From the NCBI RefSeq assembly GCF_014268585.2, contig NZ_CP077092.1, positions 2,480,001-2,544,000 on the forward strand: a stretch of 64,000 nucleotides of DNA, given 5' to 3'. Position numbers and translations under genes: made by a program. Numbering within the stretch: position 1 is the first letter of the stretch; every line of letters begins with the position of its first letter. The notes beneath the pieces were generated by a model. The model was given only the letters and a program-made list of their open reading frames with translations. It ran no database searches and had not been told where the DNA came from. Of this stretch, positions 25,298 to 34,453 are shown piece by piece. This DNA comes from Pseudomonas iranensis (GTDB lineage: Bacteria > Pseudomonadota > Gammaproteobacteria > Pseudomonadales > Pseudomonadaceae).

Positions 25298-26347
25298 CTA
25301 GACCTCCGCGTACATTCGTCCGGGGTTGAACAGCCCTTGCGGGTCGAGTTGCGCCTTGAGTTGCCGGTGGTAGCGCAGCAGGGTTGGCGCCAAGGGTTGA
25401 AACGGCGAGTCGGTGGCACCGTGGGTAAAGCACGTTGCATGGCCGCCCAAGGAATGGGCGAGTGCGTGAATCTCAGGGCGTTCGGATTTCACCCAGCGTT
25501 GCGCACCGGCCCAATCGATCAGTTGCTCGCCGGGCAGTTCGAGCGGGCCGAGATTGTTCGGCAATGACAGGCGCCACAACGGCAAACCTTCGTCGAAAAA
25601 ACTCAGGCGCTGTTCGTTGAGGTCGCGCCAGAAAACCGAATCCAACGGCTCGCCGCCGAGGCGTTGATGCGCCGCCGTTACCGAGCCTTCGCCACCTTCC
25701 AGACGCAGGTACAGGCTCCGGCCATCGTGGCACGCGGCGCTGATCGGCAGCGGTTGCTGGCCCCATTCGGCAAGTTTGCTCAAGGCCCGAGCGCAGTCGA
25801 TATCGAGGCGAATGCTCAGGCACTGGCGTGGTTTCGGCAGGACTTTCAGCGACACTTCGGTGAGCACGCCGAGGCAACCGAAACTGCCGGCCATCAGCCG
25901 CGACAGGTCATAACCGGCGACGTTTTTCATCACTTCGCCGCCGAAGCGCAGATGTTGACCGAGGCCGGTGATTACCCGCGTGCCGAGAACGAAGTCGCGT
26001 ACCGAGCCGGACCACGGCCGGCGTGGCCCGGACAACCCTGCGGCGACCATGCCGCCGACCGTGGCGCTGTCGGCAAAGGATGGCGGTTCGCAGGGCAACA
26101 TTTGCCCAGCGTCATCCAGCGCCGCGAGCAGCTCGGACAACGGCGTGCCGGCACGTGCGGTGACCACCAGTTCGGTCGGGTCGTACTGAACGATGCCGCG
26201 ATGGGCGCGGGTGTCGAGCACTTCGCCGGCCACCTCGCGGCCGAGAAAGGCCTTGCTGTTGCCGCCCTGAATCTTCAGCGGCGTGGCATTGGTCCGCGCG
26301 GCGTTGACCTGGTCGAGCAGGGCCGCGGCGGCGTCGAAATCAGCCAT
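25298..26347 (-). CDS. glcE: Glycolate oxidase FAD-binding subunit GlcE
   Basis: 349 residues from the ATG at 26347, which shares bases with the glcD stop (TGATG). It is a truncated FAD-binding type-4 protein: PLKIQGGNSKAFLG and the SATVGGMVAAGLSGPRRP segment fit the FAD domain, and the C-terminus ends with LDPQGLFNPGRMY as in GlcD relatives. It is required with GlcD and GlcF for glycolate oxidase activity. Spacing shows a glcDEF operon. Confidence 0.95.
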   Translation of the reverse strand: MADFDAAAALLDQVNAARTNATPLKIQGGNSKAFLGREVAGEVLDTRAHRGIVQYDPTELVVTARAGTPLSELLAALDDAGQMLPCEPPSFADSATVGGMVAAGLSGPRRPWSGSVRDFVLGTRVITGLGQHLRFGGEVMKNVAGYDLSRLMAGSFGCLGVLTEVSLKVLPKPRQCLSIRLDIDCARALSKLAEWGQQPLPISAACHDGRSLYLRLEGGEGSVTAAHQRLGGEPLDSVFWRDLNEQRLSFFDEGLPLWRLSLPNNLGPLELPGEQLIDWAGAQRWVKSERPEIHALAHSLGGHATCFTHGATDSPFQPLAPTLLRYHRQLKAQLDPQGLFNPGRMYAEV

Positions 26348-27846
26348 CAGAATCGCTCCAGCTCGGGGAAGGGCAGTTGCCCGGCGTGAATGTGCATCGC
26401 GCCGAATTCGGCGCAGCGGTGCAGGGTCGGAATGTTCTTGCCGGGATTGAGCAGGCCCTGCGGATCGAACGCGGCTTTCACCGCATGAAACAGCAATAAC
26501 TCGTCGCTGTTGAACTGCGCGCACATCTGATTGATTTTCTCGCGACCGACGCCGTGCTCGCCGGTGATGCTGCCGCCTACCTTGACGCACAGTTCGAGGA
26601 TCTTGCCGCCCAGTGCCTCGGCCCGATGCAGCTCCCCTGGCTGGTTGGCGTCGAACAGAATCAGCGGATGCATGTTGCCGTCGCCGGCATGGAACACGTT
26701 GGCCACGCGCAAGCCATATTCTTCGCCGAGGCTGGCGATACCTTGCAGCACAGCGGGCAATTCGCGGCGCGGGATGGTGCCGTCCATGCAGTAATAATCC
26801 GGCGACAACCGGCCGATCGCCGGAAACGCGTTTTTGCGCCCGGCCCAGAAACGCGCGCGTTCAGCCTCGTTCTGGGCCTGGCGCACTTCAGTGGCGCCGG
26901 CCGCTGTCATGACTTCCCGTACGCGCTGGCAATCGTCGTGCACGTCGGCTTCGACACCGTCCAGTTCGCACAGCAGAATCGCCTCGGCGTCGACCGGATA
27001 GCCGGCGTGGATAAAATCTTCGGCGGCGCGGATGGCCAGGTTGTCCATCATTTCCAGACCACCCGGAATGATCCCGGCTGCGATGATTTCGGCAACCGCG
27101 CGGCCGGCCTTTTCCACTGAATCGAAACTGCCGAGCAGGACCTTGGCGACTTGCGGTTTGGGCAATAACTTCACCGTGACTTCGGTGATGATCCCCAGCA
27201 GGCCTTCGGAGCCGGTGAACAAGGCGAGCAGGTCGAAACCGGCTGAATCGAGCGCCTCGGAGCCTAGCGTCAGGCGTTCGCCCTCAATGGTCAGCACTTC
27301 GATTTTCAGCACGTTGTGCACGGTCAGGCCGTACTTGAGGCAATGCACGCCACCAGCGTTTTCCGCGACGTTGCCGCCGATCGAACAGGCGATCTGCGAT
27401 GACGGATCCGGTGCGTAATACAAGCCGAACGGGGCCGCCGCCTGGGAGATGGCGAGATTGCGCACCCCCGGCTGAACCCGCGCGATACGTGCAGCGGGGT
27501 CGATGTGCAGGATGCTGTTGAACCGCGCCATCACCAGCAACAGGCCCTTTTCCAGCGGCAGCGCGCCGCCGGACAATCCAGTGCCGGCACCCCGCGCGAC
27601 CACGGGCACGTTGTTCTGATGGCAGAGTTTCAGCAGGGTTTGCACTTGCTCCAGACGCCGGGGCAGGGCGACCAGCATCGGCGTGGTGCGGTAGGCGGAG
27701 AGGCCGTCGCATTCGTAGGGTTTGAGTTCATCTTCGCGCCAGAGGATGTCCAGGTCCGGCAGGGCGTGTTGCAGAGCCTTGAGCAATTCGCCCTTGTTCA
27801 CCTCGGGCAACGGACCGTCGAGGCGTTCGTCGTAAAGGATGTTCAT
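26347..27846 (-). CDS. glcD: Glycolate oxidase catalytic FAD subunit GlcD
   Basis: 499 residues. FAD type-4 domain in the N-terminal half (PVVARGAGTGLSGGALP, then SQIACSIGGNVAENAGG) and an FAD-oxidase C-terminal domain with FHAGDGNMHPLILFD and GEHGVGREK. This is the subunit that oxidises glycolate, and D-lactate in some cases. It is the first gene of glcDEF. The region upstream (27847-28009) holds a repeat and no clear regulator site. Confidence 0.96.
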   Translation of the reverse strand: MNILYDERLDGPLPEVNKGELLKALQHALPDLDILWREDELKPYECDGLSAYRTTPMLVALPRRLEQVQTLLKLCHQNNVPVVARGAGTGLSGGALPLEKGLLLVMARFNSILHIDPAARIARVQPGVRNLAISQAAAPFGLYYAPDPSSQIACSIGGNVAENAGGVHCLKYGLTVHNVLKIEVLTIEGERLTLGSEALDSAGFDLLALFTGSEGLLGIITEVTVKLLPKPQVAKVLLGSFDSVEKAGRAVAEIIAAGIIPGGLEMMDNLAIRAAEDFIHAGYPVDAEAILLCELDGVEADVHDDCQRVREVMTAAGATEVRQAQNEAERARFWAGRKNAFPAIGRLSPDYYCMDGTIPRRELPAVLQGIASLGEEYGLRVANVFHAGDGNMHPLILFDANQPGELHRAEALGGKILELCVKVGGSITGEHGVGREKINQMCAQFNSDELLLFHAVKAAFDPQGLLNPGKNIPTLHRCAEFGAMHIHAGQLPFPELERF

Positions 27847-27871
27847 GGGAACGCCAACCTTCTGTCTCCGC

Positions 27872-27976
27872 TGATCGTTCCCACGCTCTGCGTGGGAATG
27901 TAGCCCGTGACGCTCTGCGTCACTGGACGCACAGCGTCCCCTGAGGCATTCCCACGCAGAGCATTGGAACGATCAG
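27872..27976. repeat. Intergenic palindromic repeat (GATCGTTCCCACGC type)
   Basis: The two ends are inverted copies (TGATCGTTCCCACGCTCTGC at left, complement at right), with further nested palindromes inside. Relatives lie at 48738-48840 and 58440-58514. It occupies most of the 163-bp gap between glcD and the hydrolase gene. Confidence 0.8.
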
Positions 27977-28009
27977 TTGCGCCACCTGAGGCATCGCGAA
28001 TATCTATCT

Positions 28010-28936
28010 TCATCGCTTTCGTTCCAGAAATTCCCCGTACAGCCGCGCGGTATTTCCCGGCTGTTCGACCATCGGCATGTGCCCGACGTGATCCCACACA
28101 TCCACTTCGAGATTGGCGATGCCTTTGCTCCACACCGGCACGCTGCTGACGTCGATCAGGCGATCCTTGCGCCCCCACAGCAACAGCGCCGGGCATTTGA
28201 TCTCGGCCAGTTTCGGCTCCATCGGCGGGCTGGCGCGGAAGTCGCGGAAGATTTCTTCGAGCTCGTCACGTTGTTGCTCATAGCGCTGGGCGACGGCGTC
28301 CAGCACCAGCTTCGGTACCCACGGCGGCGACTCCATGGTCATCGCATAAAAGCGCTGAAATTCTTCGCGGGAGTTGATCAGGAACGGATTATGCCCGCGC
28401 GCCAGATGGCGCTCCATGTCGCTTGGCTCCGGTGCGGTGACGCCGGCCGGGTCGATCAATGCCAGCGAGGCGATTCGCTCCGGATAGGTCGCCGCCAGCC
28501 ACGCGGCAATGTAGCCGCCCATGGAGTTGCCGATGACGTGGACTTTCTCCACGCCGCAGACGTCGAGCAGTTGAATCATGCGTTTGGCCTGAACCGCAAT
28601 GTCGTAACCGCCGCCAGCCTTGAAGCCAGTCTCACCGTGGCCGGCCAGATCCGGAATGATCACCCGATACTGACGGACGAAGTGCCGGGCGCAGCGCAGC
28701 CAGAGGTTTTTATCGGCGCTGAAGCCGTGCAGCATCAGGATCGCGCTGGACGCCTCATACGGCCCGCCTTGCCAGGTCGACACGGTCATCTCGGCGATCG
28801 GCACTTCGATCTTGTGCAATTTGTACAACCTGGCCTCGCTGGCCATGGCCAGGTTGTACAACCAATGGCCGACCGCCGGGTAACTCAACCAGCTCCAGGC
28901 CACGAAAACCGCGAGTGCGACAAACAGCAAAAGCAT
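28010..28936 (-). CDS. Alpha/beta hydrolase (esterase/lipase) with N-terminal membrane anchor
   Basis: 308 residues. Residues about 2-20 form one hydrophobic segment, so the enzyme is probably membrane-anchored. Triad: Ser in GNSMGG, Asp in GRKDRL and His in HVGHMP; oxyanion region LMLHGFSADK. Similar Pseudomonas proteins are annotated as lipases. It lies 21 bases after the monooxygenase gene, in the same direction. A Baeyer-Villiger enzyme makes esters from ketones, so a hydrolase next to it could open those esters; this coupling is inference from context. Confidence 0.88.
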   Translation of the reverse strand: MLLLFVALAVFVAWSWLSYPAVGHWLYNLAMASEARLYKLHKIEVPIAEMTVSTWQGGPYEASSAILMLHGFSADKNLWLRCARHFVRQYRVIIPDLAGHGETGFKAGGGYDIAVQAKRMIQLLDVCGVEKVHVIGNSMGGYIAAWLAATYPERIASLALIDPAGVTAPEPSDMERHLARGHNPFLINSREEFQRFYAMTMESPPWVPKLVLDAVAQRYEQQRDELEEIFRDFRASPPMEPKLAEIKCPALLLWGRKDRLIDVSSVPVWSKGIANLEVDVWDHVGHMPMVEQPGNTARLYGEFLERKR

Positions 28937-28957
28937 CGACGTCTTCCTTTTACGTGT

Positions 28958-30412
28958 TCAGGACAAAATATGGTCGGCCGGTTTCAGCGCCCGGGTCAGC
29001 AGGTGATAGCTGAAACTGAAGCCGGGAAACATCGCGATCACATGACCGCTCTTGCTCTGGTACCAACTGTGGCAACCACCGGACTTCCACACCGTGCGCT
29101 GCATTTCCCGGTGGATCATTGCAGTGTAGGTACGTTCTGCGTCACGGCGCACTTCGATGCTGCGCAGGCCTTTGGCCCGTACGGTGCGGATGCAGTCGAG
29201 GATGTAGTTCATCTGCGATTCGATGATGAACAGCGCCGAGGTGTGGCCAATGCCGGTGTTCGGCCCGGTGACGATAAACAGGTTGGGGAAATCCGGCAGG
29301 CTGGTGCCGAGGTACGCGCGCGGGTATTCGGCCCAGACATCTCTGAGTTGCACCGCGTTTTTACCGCTGACCGGGTAGGAAATCACCCCGTCGGTGGCGT
29401 CGTAACCGGTGGACCAGACGATCAGGTCTACATCGAGATGCTCGCCGTCCACGGTGTTGATCCCGCTATCGTCGATCGAAGCGATGCCGTGCTCGCGACT
29501 GTGCAACGTGACGTTGGCGCGGCTCAGCGCCGGGTAGTACGTGCTGGAGACCAAAACGCGTTTGCAGCCGATGGTGAAGTCCGGGGTGAGTTTCTGTCGC
29601 AGTACCGGGTCTGGAACCTGGCGCTTGAGGAACCGCAGCGCATGTCGCTGGACCAGATGAATCGCTGGTCTCGAGTATTTGAAGGCGATCACCCGGGTTT
29701 CGAATTGCCAGTAAATCAGCCAGCGCAGCAGCTTGTACGCCGGCTTCAGGCCAAGCAGCCAGCGCTGTAAACGGCCGAATTTGCGATCGGCACGCGGCAG
29801 CACCCAATGCGGCGTGCGTTGGAACACATGCAGATGTTCGACCTGGGGTGCAATCGCCGGGATCACCTGGGCGGCGCTGGCCCCGCTGCCGACGATCGCC
29901 ACGCGTTTACCGCGATAGTCGTAGCTGTGATCCCAATTATTTGTGTGAAAAGTCTTGCCTTGAAAGCGATCCATCCCAGGAAAGTGCGGGATGACCGGCT
30001 GACTCAACGGCCCGGAAGCATTGATCAGGAATTGGGTATGGAAGATGCCCTTGGCGCGGGTTTGCACCGTCCAGTGTTTTTCCGCTTCGTCCCACTCGAC
30101 GCGCTCGACATCGGCCCCCAGTTCCACGCGCTCGCGTAAACCGAACTGCTCGATCAGCTGTTCGGTGTAGCGCCGCAGTTCCGCCTGTTCGGCGAACATC
30201 TGCGACCAGCGGTAGGGCGCGAATGACAGCGAATAGAGCGGCGACGGCACGTCCACCGCTGCGCCGGGGTAGGTGTTCTGGCACCAGGTGCCGCCGAAGA
30301 AGTCGCGTCTTTCCAGGATGCGAAAATCGTCGATCCCGGCCTTGAGCAGGTTGACCGCCGCGCACTGGCCGCCGAAACCGCTGCCGATGATCAACACAGC
30401 GTAGGTATGCAT
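28958..30412 (-). CDS. Flavin-dependent monooxygenase, Baeyer-Villiger type
   Basis: 484 residues. FAD-binding GSGFGG lies near residue 10, a second Rossmann motif in VAIVGSGASAAQ near 170, and between them the Baeyer-Villiger fingerprint FQGKTFHTNNW (pattern F-x-G-x-x-x-H-x-x-x-W). Such enzymes insert oxygen next to a ketone using NADPH and O2. EthA-like and other flavin monooxygenases of this size are the nearest group. Substrate unknown; long-chain or cyclic ketones are common in the family. Probably one operon with the downstream hydrolase. The upstream region is shared with the divergent diguanylate cyclase gene. Confidence 0.88.
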   Translation of the reverse strand: MHTYAVLIIGSGFGGQCAAVNLLKAGIDDFRILERRDFFGGTWCQNTYPGAAVDVPSPLYSLSFAPYRWSQMFAEQAELRRYTEQLIEQFGLRERVELGADVERVEWDEAEKHWTVQTRAKGIFHTQFLINASGPLSQPVIPHFPGMDRFQGKTFHTNNWDHSYDYRGKRVAIVGSGASAAQVIPAIAPQVEHLHVFQRTPHWVLPRADRKFGRLQRWLLGLKPAYKLLRWLIYWQFETRVIAFKYSRPAIHLVQRHALRFLKRQVPDPVLRQKLTPDFTIGCKRVLVSSTYYPALSRANVTLHSREHGIASIDDSGINTVDGEHLDVDLIVWSTGYDATDGVISYPVSGKNAVQLRDVWAEYPRAYLGTSLPDFPNLFIVTGPNTGIGHTSALFIIESQMNYILDCIRTVRAKGLRSIEVRRDAERTYTAMIHREMQRTVWKSGGCHSWYQSKSGHVIAMFPGFSFSYHLLTRALKPADHILS

Positions 30413-30576
30413 GTGCCCCCTTTTTATAGTTGTTTTTCCATTTCCCCTCTTTCATTTATAGCCAACTCCTGGCCATGTGTGCGGCGCTGATGGCGCTCTA
30501 TTCAGGCCGCTGGCCGGTGATGGCTATTTAACGGCGCCCTGATAGACTCCGGACACATCCTTGTCGGGATGTAACC

Positions 30577-31674
30577 ATGCATCGCGCGGTCGAGGCCCTT
30601 ATGGGAAATACGCGGGGAAAGGGACTTTCACTGGCCAGGAGGCTGTACAGGTCGCGGGTGTTCGGGCTGCTGCTCGGGCTGATGTGTGTCGGCGTGGCGA
30701 TGTATGCCCTCGATCCGCCGCTGTGGGTGTGGGGCCTGATGCTGTTCAACGGCCTGATCTGGCCGCATCTGGCGTTTCAATGGGCGCGCAGCTCGAGCGT
30801 GCCGTTTCGCGCCGAACACCGCAATTTGCTGATCGACGCATTCATGGGCGGCTTCTGGGTCGCCGCCATGCAGTTCAATCCCTTGCCCAGCGCGACCACG
30901 ATTTCGATGATGGCAATGAACAACGTCGCCATTGGCGGTGGGCGGTTTCTACTCGCCGGGACGGCGGCGCAGCTATTGGGCATCGGCGTCGGGCTGGTGG
31001 TGTTTGCGCCGACGTTCATCCCGCCAACAACGCCGCTGCAGTTGTACGCCTGTTTGCCGCTGCTGTTGCTGTATCCGCTGGCGCTGGGCTGGATCTGCTT
31101 TCGTCAGGCCTCGACCCTCGGTCGGCACAAGCGTGAGCTGTTGGCGTTGAGTCGCACCGACAGCCTGACCGGCCTGCTCAATCACGGCGCGTGGAAGGAT
31201 CAACTGAACCTCGCGTTCCAGCGCTGCAAACGCCAGCAGCAGGGGGCGGCGATTGCGCTGATCGACATCGACCACTTCAAAGCGATCAATGACACCTATG
31301 GGCATGTCGCTGGCGATATCGTCCTGCGCCAGTTGAGCAAACTGCTCAAACATAATCTGCGCGCCACGGACGTGGCCGGGCGATACGGCGGGGATGAGTT
31401 CTGCGTGATCCTGCCGGAACTGCCGCTGTTCAATGCCGCTCAGGCCATGGAAGCCTTGCGCGAGCGTTTTGCGGTGATGGGCTACGAGCAGAACCCGGCG
31501 TTGAAGGTCAGTCTGAGCATTGGCCTGGCCGCCTACGACCCGAGCCATGCCGACGCCACGCGTTGGCTGGATGAGGCCGATCAGGCGTTGTACGAAGCCA
31601 AGGCCAGTGGGCGCAATCGGGTGATCTGCAACAGTGACAACAAACCGAGGCAGGCGCTGCTGGATTCGGTTTGA
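30577..31674 (+). CDS. Diguanylate cyclase with MASE2 membrane sensor (AdrA-like)
   Basis: 365 residues. About six hydrophobic helices in residues 25-185 form a MASE2 domain, followed by a GGDEF domain. The active-site motif is YGGDEF near residue 270, and an RATD motif five residues before it matches the product-inhibition I-site (RxxD), so the enzyme should be active and feedback controlled. It makes c-di-GMP from GTP at the inner membrane and so would favour attachment and biofilm. The ATG at 30577 is used; a GTG or later ATG would cut the N-terminus by only about nine residues. Confidence 0.93.
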   Translation: MHRAVEALMGNTRGKGLSLARRLYRSRVFGLLLGLMCVGVAMYALDPPLWVWGLMLFNGLIWPHLAFQWARSSSVPFRAEHRNLLIDAFMGGFWVAAMQFNPLPSATTISMMAMNNVAIGGGRFLLAGTAAQLLGIGVGLVVFAPTFIPPTTPLQLYACLPLLLLYPLALGWICFRQASTLGRHKRELLALSRTDSLTGLLNHGAWKDQLNLAFQRCKRQQQGAAIALIDIDHFKAINDTYGHVAGDIVLRQLSKLLKHNLRATDVAGRYGGDEFCVILPELPLFNAAQAMEALRERFAVMGYEQNPALKVSLSIGLAAYDPSHADATRWLDEADQALYEAKASGRNRVICNSDNKPRQALLDSV

Positions 31675-31690
31675 CGAGGGTTGCTGATGC

Positions 31691-31781
31691 CTGTGGGAGC
31701 GAGCCTGCTCGCGAAAGCGCTGGGTCAGTCGGTATCAATATGGTTTGCCACGACGCCTTCGCGAGCAGGCTCGCTCCCACC
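31691..31781. repeat. Pair of inverted REP palindromes
   Basis: Core GAGCCTGCTCGCGAAAGCG on one side and its inverted partner on the other, about 35 bases apart. It sits directly after the cyclase gene and could act as a transcript end or RNA stabiliser. Confidence 0.8.
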
Positions 31782-31884
31782 GGGGGTATGTGTTGTCGGT
31801 TAGATCAGTGTCGCATCCGCTATAGAGCCTCGCGCCGATGTCGGTTACGGTTGAAGTCCCCCGACACGAAACAAGGACTGCTTC

Positions 31885-33123
31885 ATGACGTTCTCATTTC
31901 CCCGCTCTCTGCTGGCCGCCAGTCTCGGTCTGTCCCTCGCGTTCTCGGCCGTGAACGCTTGCGCCGAACCGCATAAACAAGTGCTCGCCGATGCCGAGCA
32001 GTACCAGCCCGAAGCCCTGAAGTTACTGGAACGGCTGGTCAATATCGACTCCGGCTCAGGTTATGAGCCGGGCCTGAAACAGGTCAGCGATATCGCCATC
32101 GATGAGCTGAAAAAAATCGGCGCCACCATCGAACTGGTACCCAACACCCCGGAAAAATCCAACCACGTGCTGGCCACGCTCAAAGGCACCGGCAAGGCGA
32201 AAATCCTGCTGATGGCGCACATGGACACGGTGTTCAAGGAAGGCTCCGCGGCCGAGCGGCCATTCCACATCAAGGACGGGCGTGCCTACGGGCCGGGGGT
32301 GATGGACGACAAGGGCGGCATCGTCGCCGGCATCTACGCGCTTAAAGTGCTGAAGAACCTCGACTTCAAAGACTACGCGCAGATCACCTTCCTGCTCGAC
32401 GCCAGCGAAGAAACCGGCTCGGACGTCGCCACCGACCTGATCAAGAAAACCGCCAAACAGCACGACGTCACCCTCAACCTCGAACCGGGCCGCCCGGCTG
32501 ATGGCCTGGTGGTGTGGCGCAAGGGCAGTGCGACGGCGCTGGTCGAAGTCAAAGGCAAAGCCGCCCACGCCGGGGTCGCGCCAGAGCTCGGACGGAACGC
32601 GGCGATGGAAGCGGCGCATCAGATTCTGCAACTGGGCAAGCTTGGCGACGAGGCGAAGAAGACCACCATCAACTTCACCGTGCTCAAGGCCGGCGATCGC
32701 ACCAACGTAATTCCTGATCAGGCCACGGCCAAGGCGGATGTGCGTGCGGCGGTGCCGGAGGAGTTTGATCGCATCGAGAAGGATCTGGCGCGGGTGTCGC
32801 AGGACAAGTTGATTGCCGAGACCGAAGTGAAAACGTCCTTGCAGCGCGGTTTGCCGCCGATGCCGCAGACCGCTGAGTCGGATCGCCTGATGGCCATGGC
32901 CCAGGGAATTTACGGCGAGATTGGCCGCAAGCTGACCGAGGAGGGCAGTGGTGGCGCGGCGGATGCCAGTCTGTCCGCAGGCGTCGGGACGCCGACGCTG
33001 GATGGCTTCGGGATCGTCGGCGGCAATATTCACACGCCTGAGGAATATGCCGAAGTGGCGAGCGTGGCGCCGCGGATTTATCTGTTGTCGCGGATGATCA
33101 TCGAACTGGCCAAGCCGCGTTGA
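31885..33123 (+). CDS. Secreted M20 metallopeptidase, glutamate carboxypeptidase (CPG2-like)
   Basis: 412 residues with a signal peptide cut near NACAE. Zn-site residues of the family are visible: His in LMAHMDTV, bridging Asp in PGVMDDKGG, catalytic Glu and ligand Glu in DASEETGS, a further acidic ligand in NLEPGRP and the last His in NIHTPEE. The dimerisation domain lies in the middle (about 210-320). CPG2 removes C-terminal glutamate from folates and from other N-acylglutamates in the periplasm. Whether folate is the real substrate here is not certain. No operon partner. Confidence 0.92.
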   Translation: MTFSFPRSLLAASLGLSLAFSAVNACAEPHKQVLADAEQYQPEALKLLERLVNIDSGSGYEPGLKQVSDIAIDELKKIGATIELVPNTPEKSNHVLATLKGTGKAKILLMAHMDTVFKEGSAAERPFHIKDGRAYGPGVMDDKGGIVAGIYALKVLKNLDFKDYAQITFLLDASEETGSDVATDLIKKTAKQHDVTLNLEPGRPADGLVVWRKGSATALVEVKGKAAHAGVAPELGRNAAMEAAHQILQLGKLGDEAKKTTINFTVLKAGDRTNVIPDQATAKADVRAAVPEEFDRIEKDLARVSQDKLIAETEVKTSLQRGLPPMPQTAESDRLMAMAQGIYGEIGRKLTEEGSGGAADASLSAGVGTPTLDGFGIVGGNIHTPEEYAEVASVAPRIYLLSRMIIELAKPR

Positions 33124-33514
33124 AGCTACGGGTGTCTTGATTGTAGGTACGATCAGAACACCAGTCGGTAAAAAACAGAGCGCGGCTGCTTGAGTGAGCT
33201 GCGCCTGTGCTTGAGACGGTTCCGGGCGCACTGGAAAACCGGCACAAGCGCTGAGATTGTGCCTGTTGTGCCAACCTCGCTGCGCTTCAATCCCATTAAA
33301 GCTACACACCGCTCATCGGTTTTCAGTGCAAAAAAACCGAAGCTTCCTGATTGCTTGCTTGTCATCTCCATGAGACCGCAGCCCTTTCAATACGGCCGTT
33401 TCGCTGTATCACGCCGCCCGTCGACGCAGAGGAATGAGCGCACGATAGGCGCAGTCGACTTTGCACGGTGAGCCTCGACAGGCGCTGCGTGTTGACTGAT
33501 GAGGAGAACGACAG
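33124..33514. other. 391-bp non-coding gap before the small-protein/HPF cluster
   Basis: Two weak hairpins are seen: GGCACAA (33241-33247) with TTGTGCC (33257-33263), and TCGGTTTT (33316-33323) with AAAACCGA (33333-33340). No clear -35/-10 pair and no convincing ORF. The promoter of the downstream cluster is probably in the last ~150 bases. Confidence 0.5.
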
Positions 33515-33979
33515 ATGACAAGTCTTGAAATGGAACTGAAAGCGTGGCGTCTGTTGCTGGAGGACGACGCCTATCGCCTGGATTTCCCCGAGGATTATCA
33601 CCGCACCCTGATCCAGCGTGCCGACGAATTGCTGCTGCACGAATGGATCACCCGTGACGATTGGCAGTTGCTGATAAACGTGGCGGATGACGCGCGTGAA
33701 TTTACCCTCGAGAGCCTTGCGCGTGAGCAGCGCGATTGTTTGAAAATCTCGTCGCTTCGACTACCGAAAGGCCACGAAGACGAACAGCCTCAGCGATCGC
33801 AAGGCGCCGCACGTGTAGCAACCAACGGGAGCGTCATCATGACTGATGAAAAGAAAGATCAACCGAACAACCCGCCGAACAATCAGCCGAACGACACCTT
33901 GCCTGCGCATTCCACCGAACAGGAGCGCGAGCGCTTTAAGGACTTCAACAAGGACGGCATCCCGCCGGGAAGCTGCTGA
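33515..33979 (+). CDS. Small-protein pair A-B in one reading frame, function unknown
   Basis: 154 residues behind a strong GAGGAGAA site. Residues 1-75 are helical and resemble the 80-residue type A protein at 7757. The last ~46 residues, from an internal ATG at 33839, are Asn-, Pro-, Gln- and Asp-rich like the type B protein at 8011. That ATG has its own GGGAG ribosome site seven bases upstream, so the B part may also be made separately. At 7.7-8.2 kb the same two parts are separate genes. No catalytic motif. It leads a cluster with HPF and baeRF3-like genes. Confidence 0.7.
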   Translation: MTSLEMELKAWRLLLEDDAYRLDFPEDYHRTLIQRADELLLHEWITRDDWQLLINVADDAREFTLESLAREQRDCLKISSLRLPKGHEDEQPQRSQGAARVATNGSVIMTDEKKDQPNNPPNNQPNDTLPAHSTEQERERFKDFNKDGIPPGSC

Positions 33980-34016
33980 TTGCCTCTCAAGCCCAGAGCA
34001 CGCGGAGTATTTCACC

Positions 34017-34442
34017 ATGCAAGTACAAGTAGACAGCAACCATATCGAAGGCAGCGCCGAACTGCAGGACTGGGTGGGCAGTACGGTGGTCGATGAACTG
34101 GACCGCTATACGTCTTTTCTGACCCGATTGGAAATTCACGTTGGCGACGTCAACGCACAGAAATCCGGTGCGCAAGACAAGCGCTGCCAGATCGAGGCGC
34201 ATCCCAAGGGGCACACCTCGCTGTCGGCCAGCCATCATGCCGAAAGTCTGGAGCTGGCCGTCGCAGGAGCGGCAAAAAAGATTGCCCATGCGCTGGAGCA
34301 CCTGGTGGGGCGCCTGTCGCCGCGCGTCGAATCGACCGGACGCCTGACGGCACCGCCGGTACGGGAGGATTCGCCAGCGGAAATCGACGCCATGCTCGAA
34401 GACGAGTTTCTCGCCAGACAAGTTGACCTGGAGAAAGAGTAA
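34017..34442 (+). CDS. HPF/RaiA-family ribosome hibernation factor (S30AE domain)
   Basis: 141 residues from the ATG at 34017, with GGAG nine bases before; an open frame 57 codons longer is not coding. The S30AE-type fold is supported by the opening VQVDSNHIEGSAELQDWV, LTRLEIHVGDVNA and a long helix AGAAKKIAHALEHLVGRL. After about residue 110 there is a short acidic tail and not the second domain of long HPF. These proteins bind the 30S decoding centre in stationary phase and shut down translation. It is a second, divergent family member, not the rpoN-linked hpf. The next gene starts 12 bases on. Confidence 0.82.
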   Translation: MQVQVDSNHIEGSAELQDWVGSTVVDELDRYTSFLTRLEIHVGDVNAQKSGAQDKRCQIEAHPKGHTSLSASHHAESLELAVAGAAKKIAHALEHLVGRLSPRVESTGRLTAPPVREDSPAEIDAMLEDEFLARQVDLEKE

Positions 34443-34453
34443 GGAGTGTCGTC

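Noticed and set aside
33153..33371. 72-codon minus-strand ORF in the gap before the small-protein cluster
   Set aside because: No ribosome site, no motif and no operon context; it could be part of an unrecognised intergenic repeat but I cannot show that.
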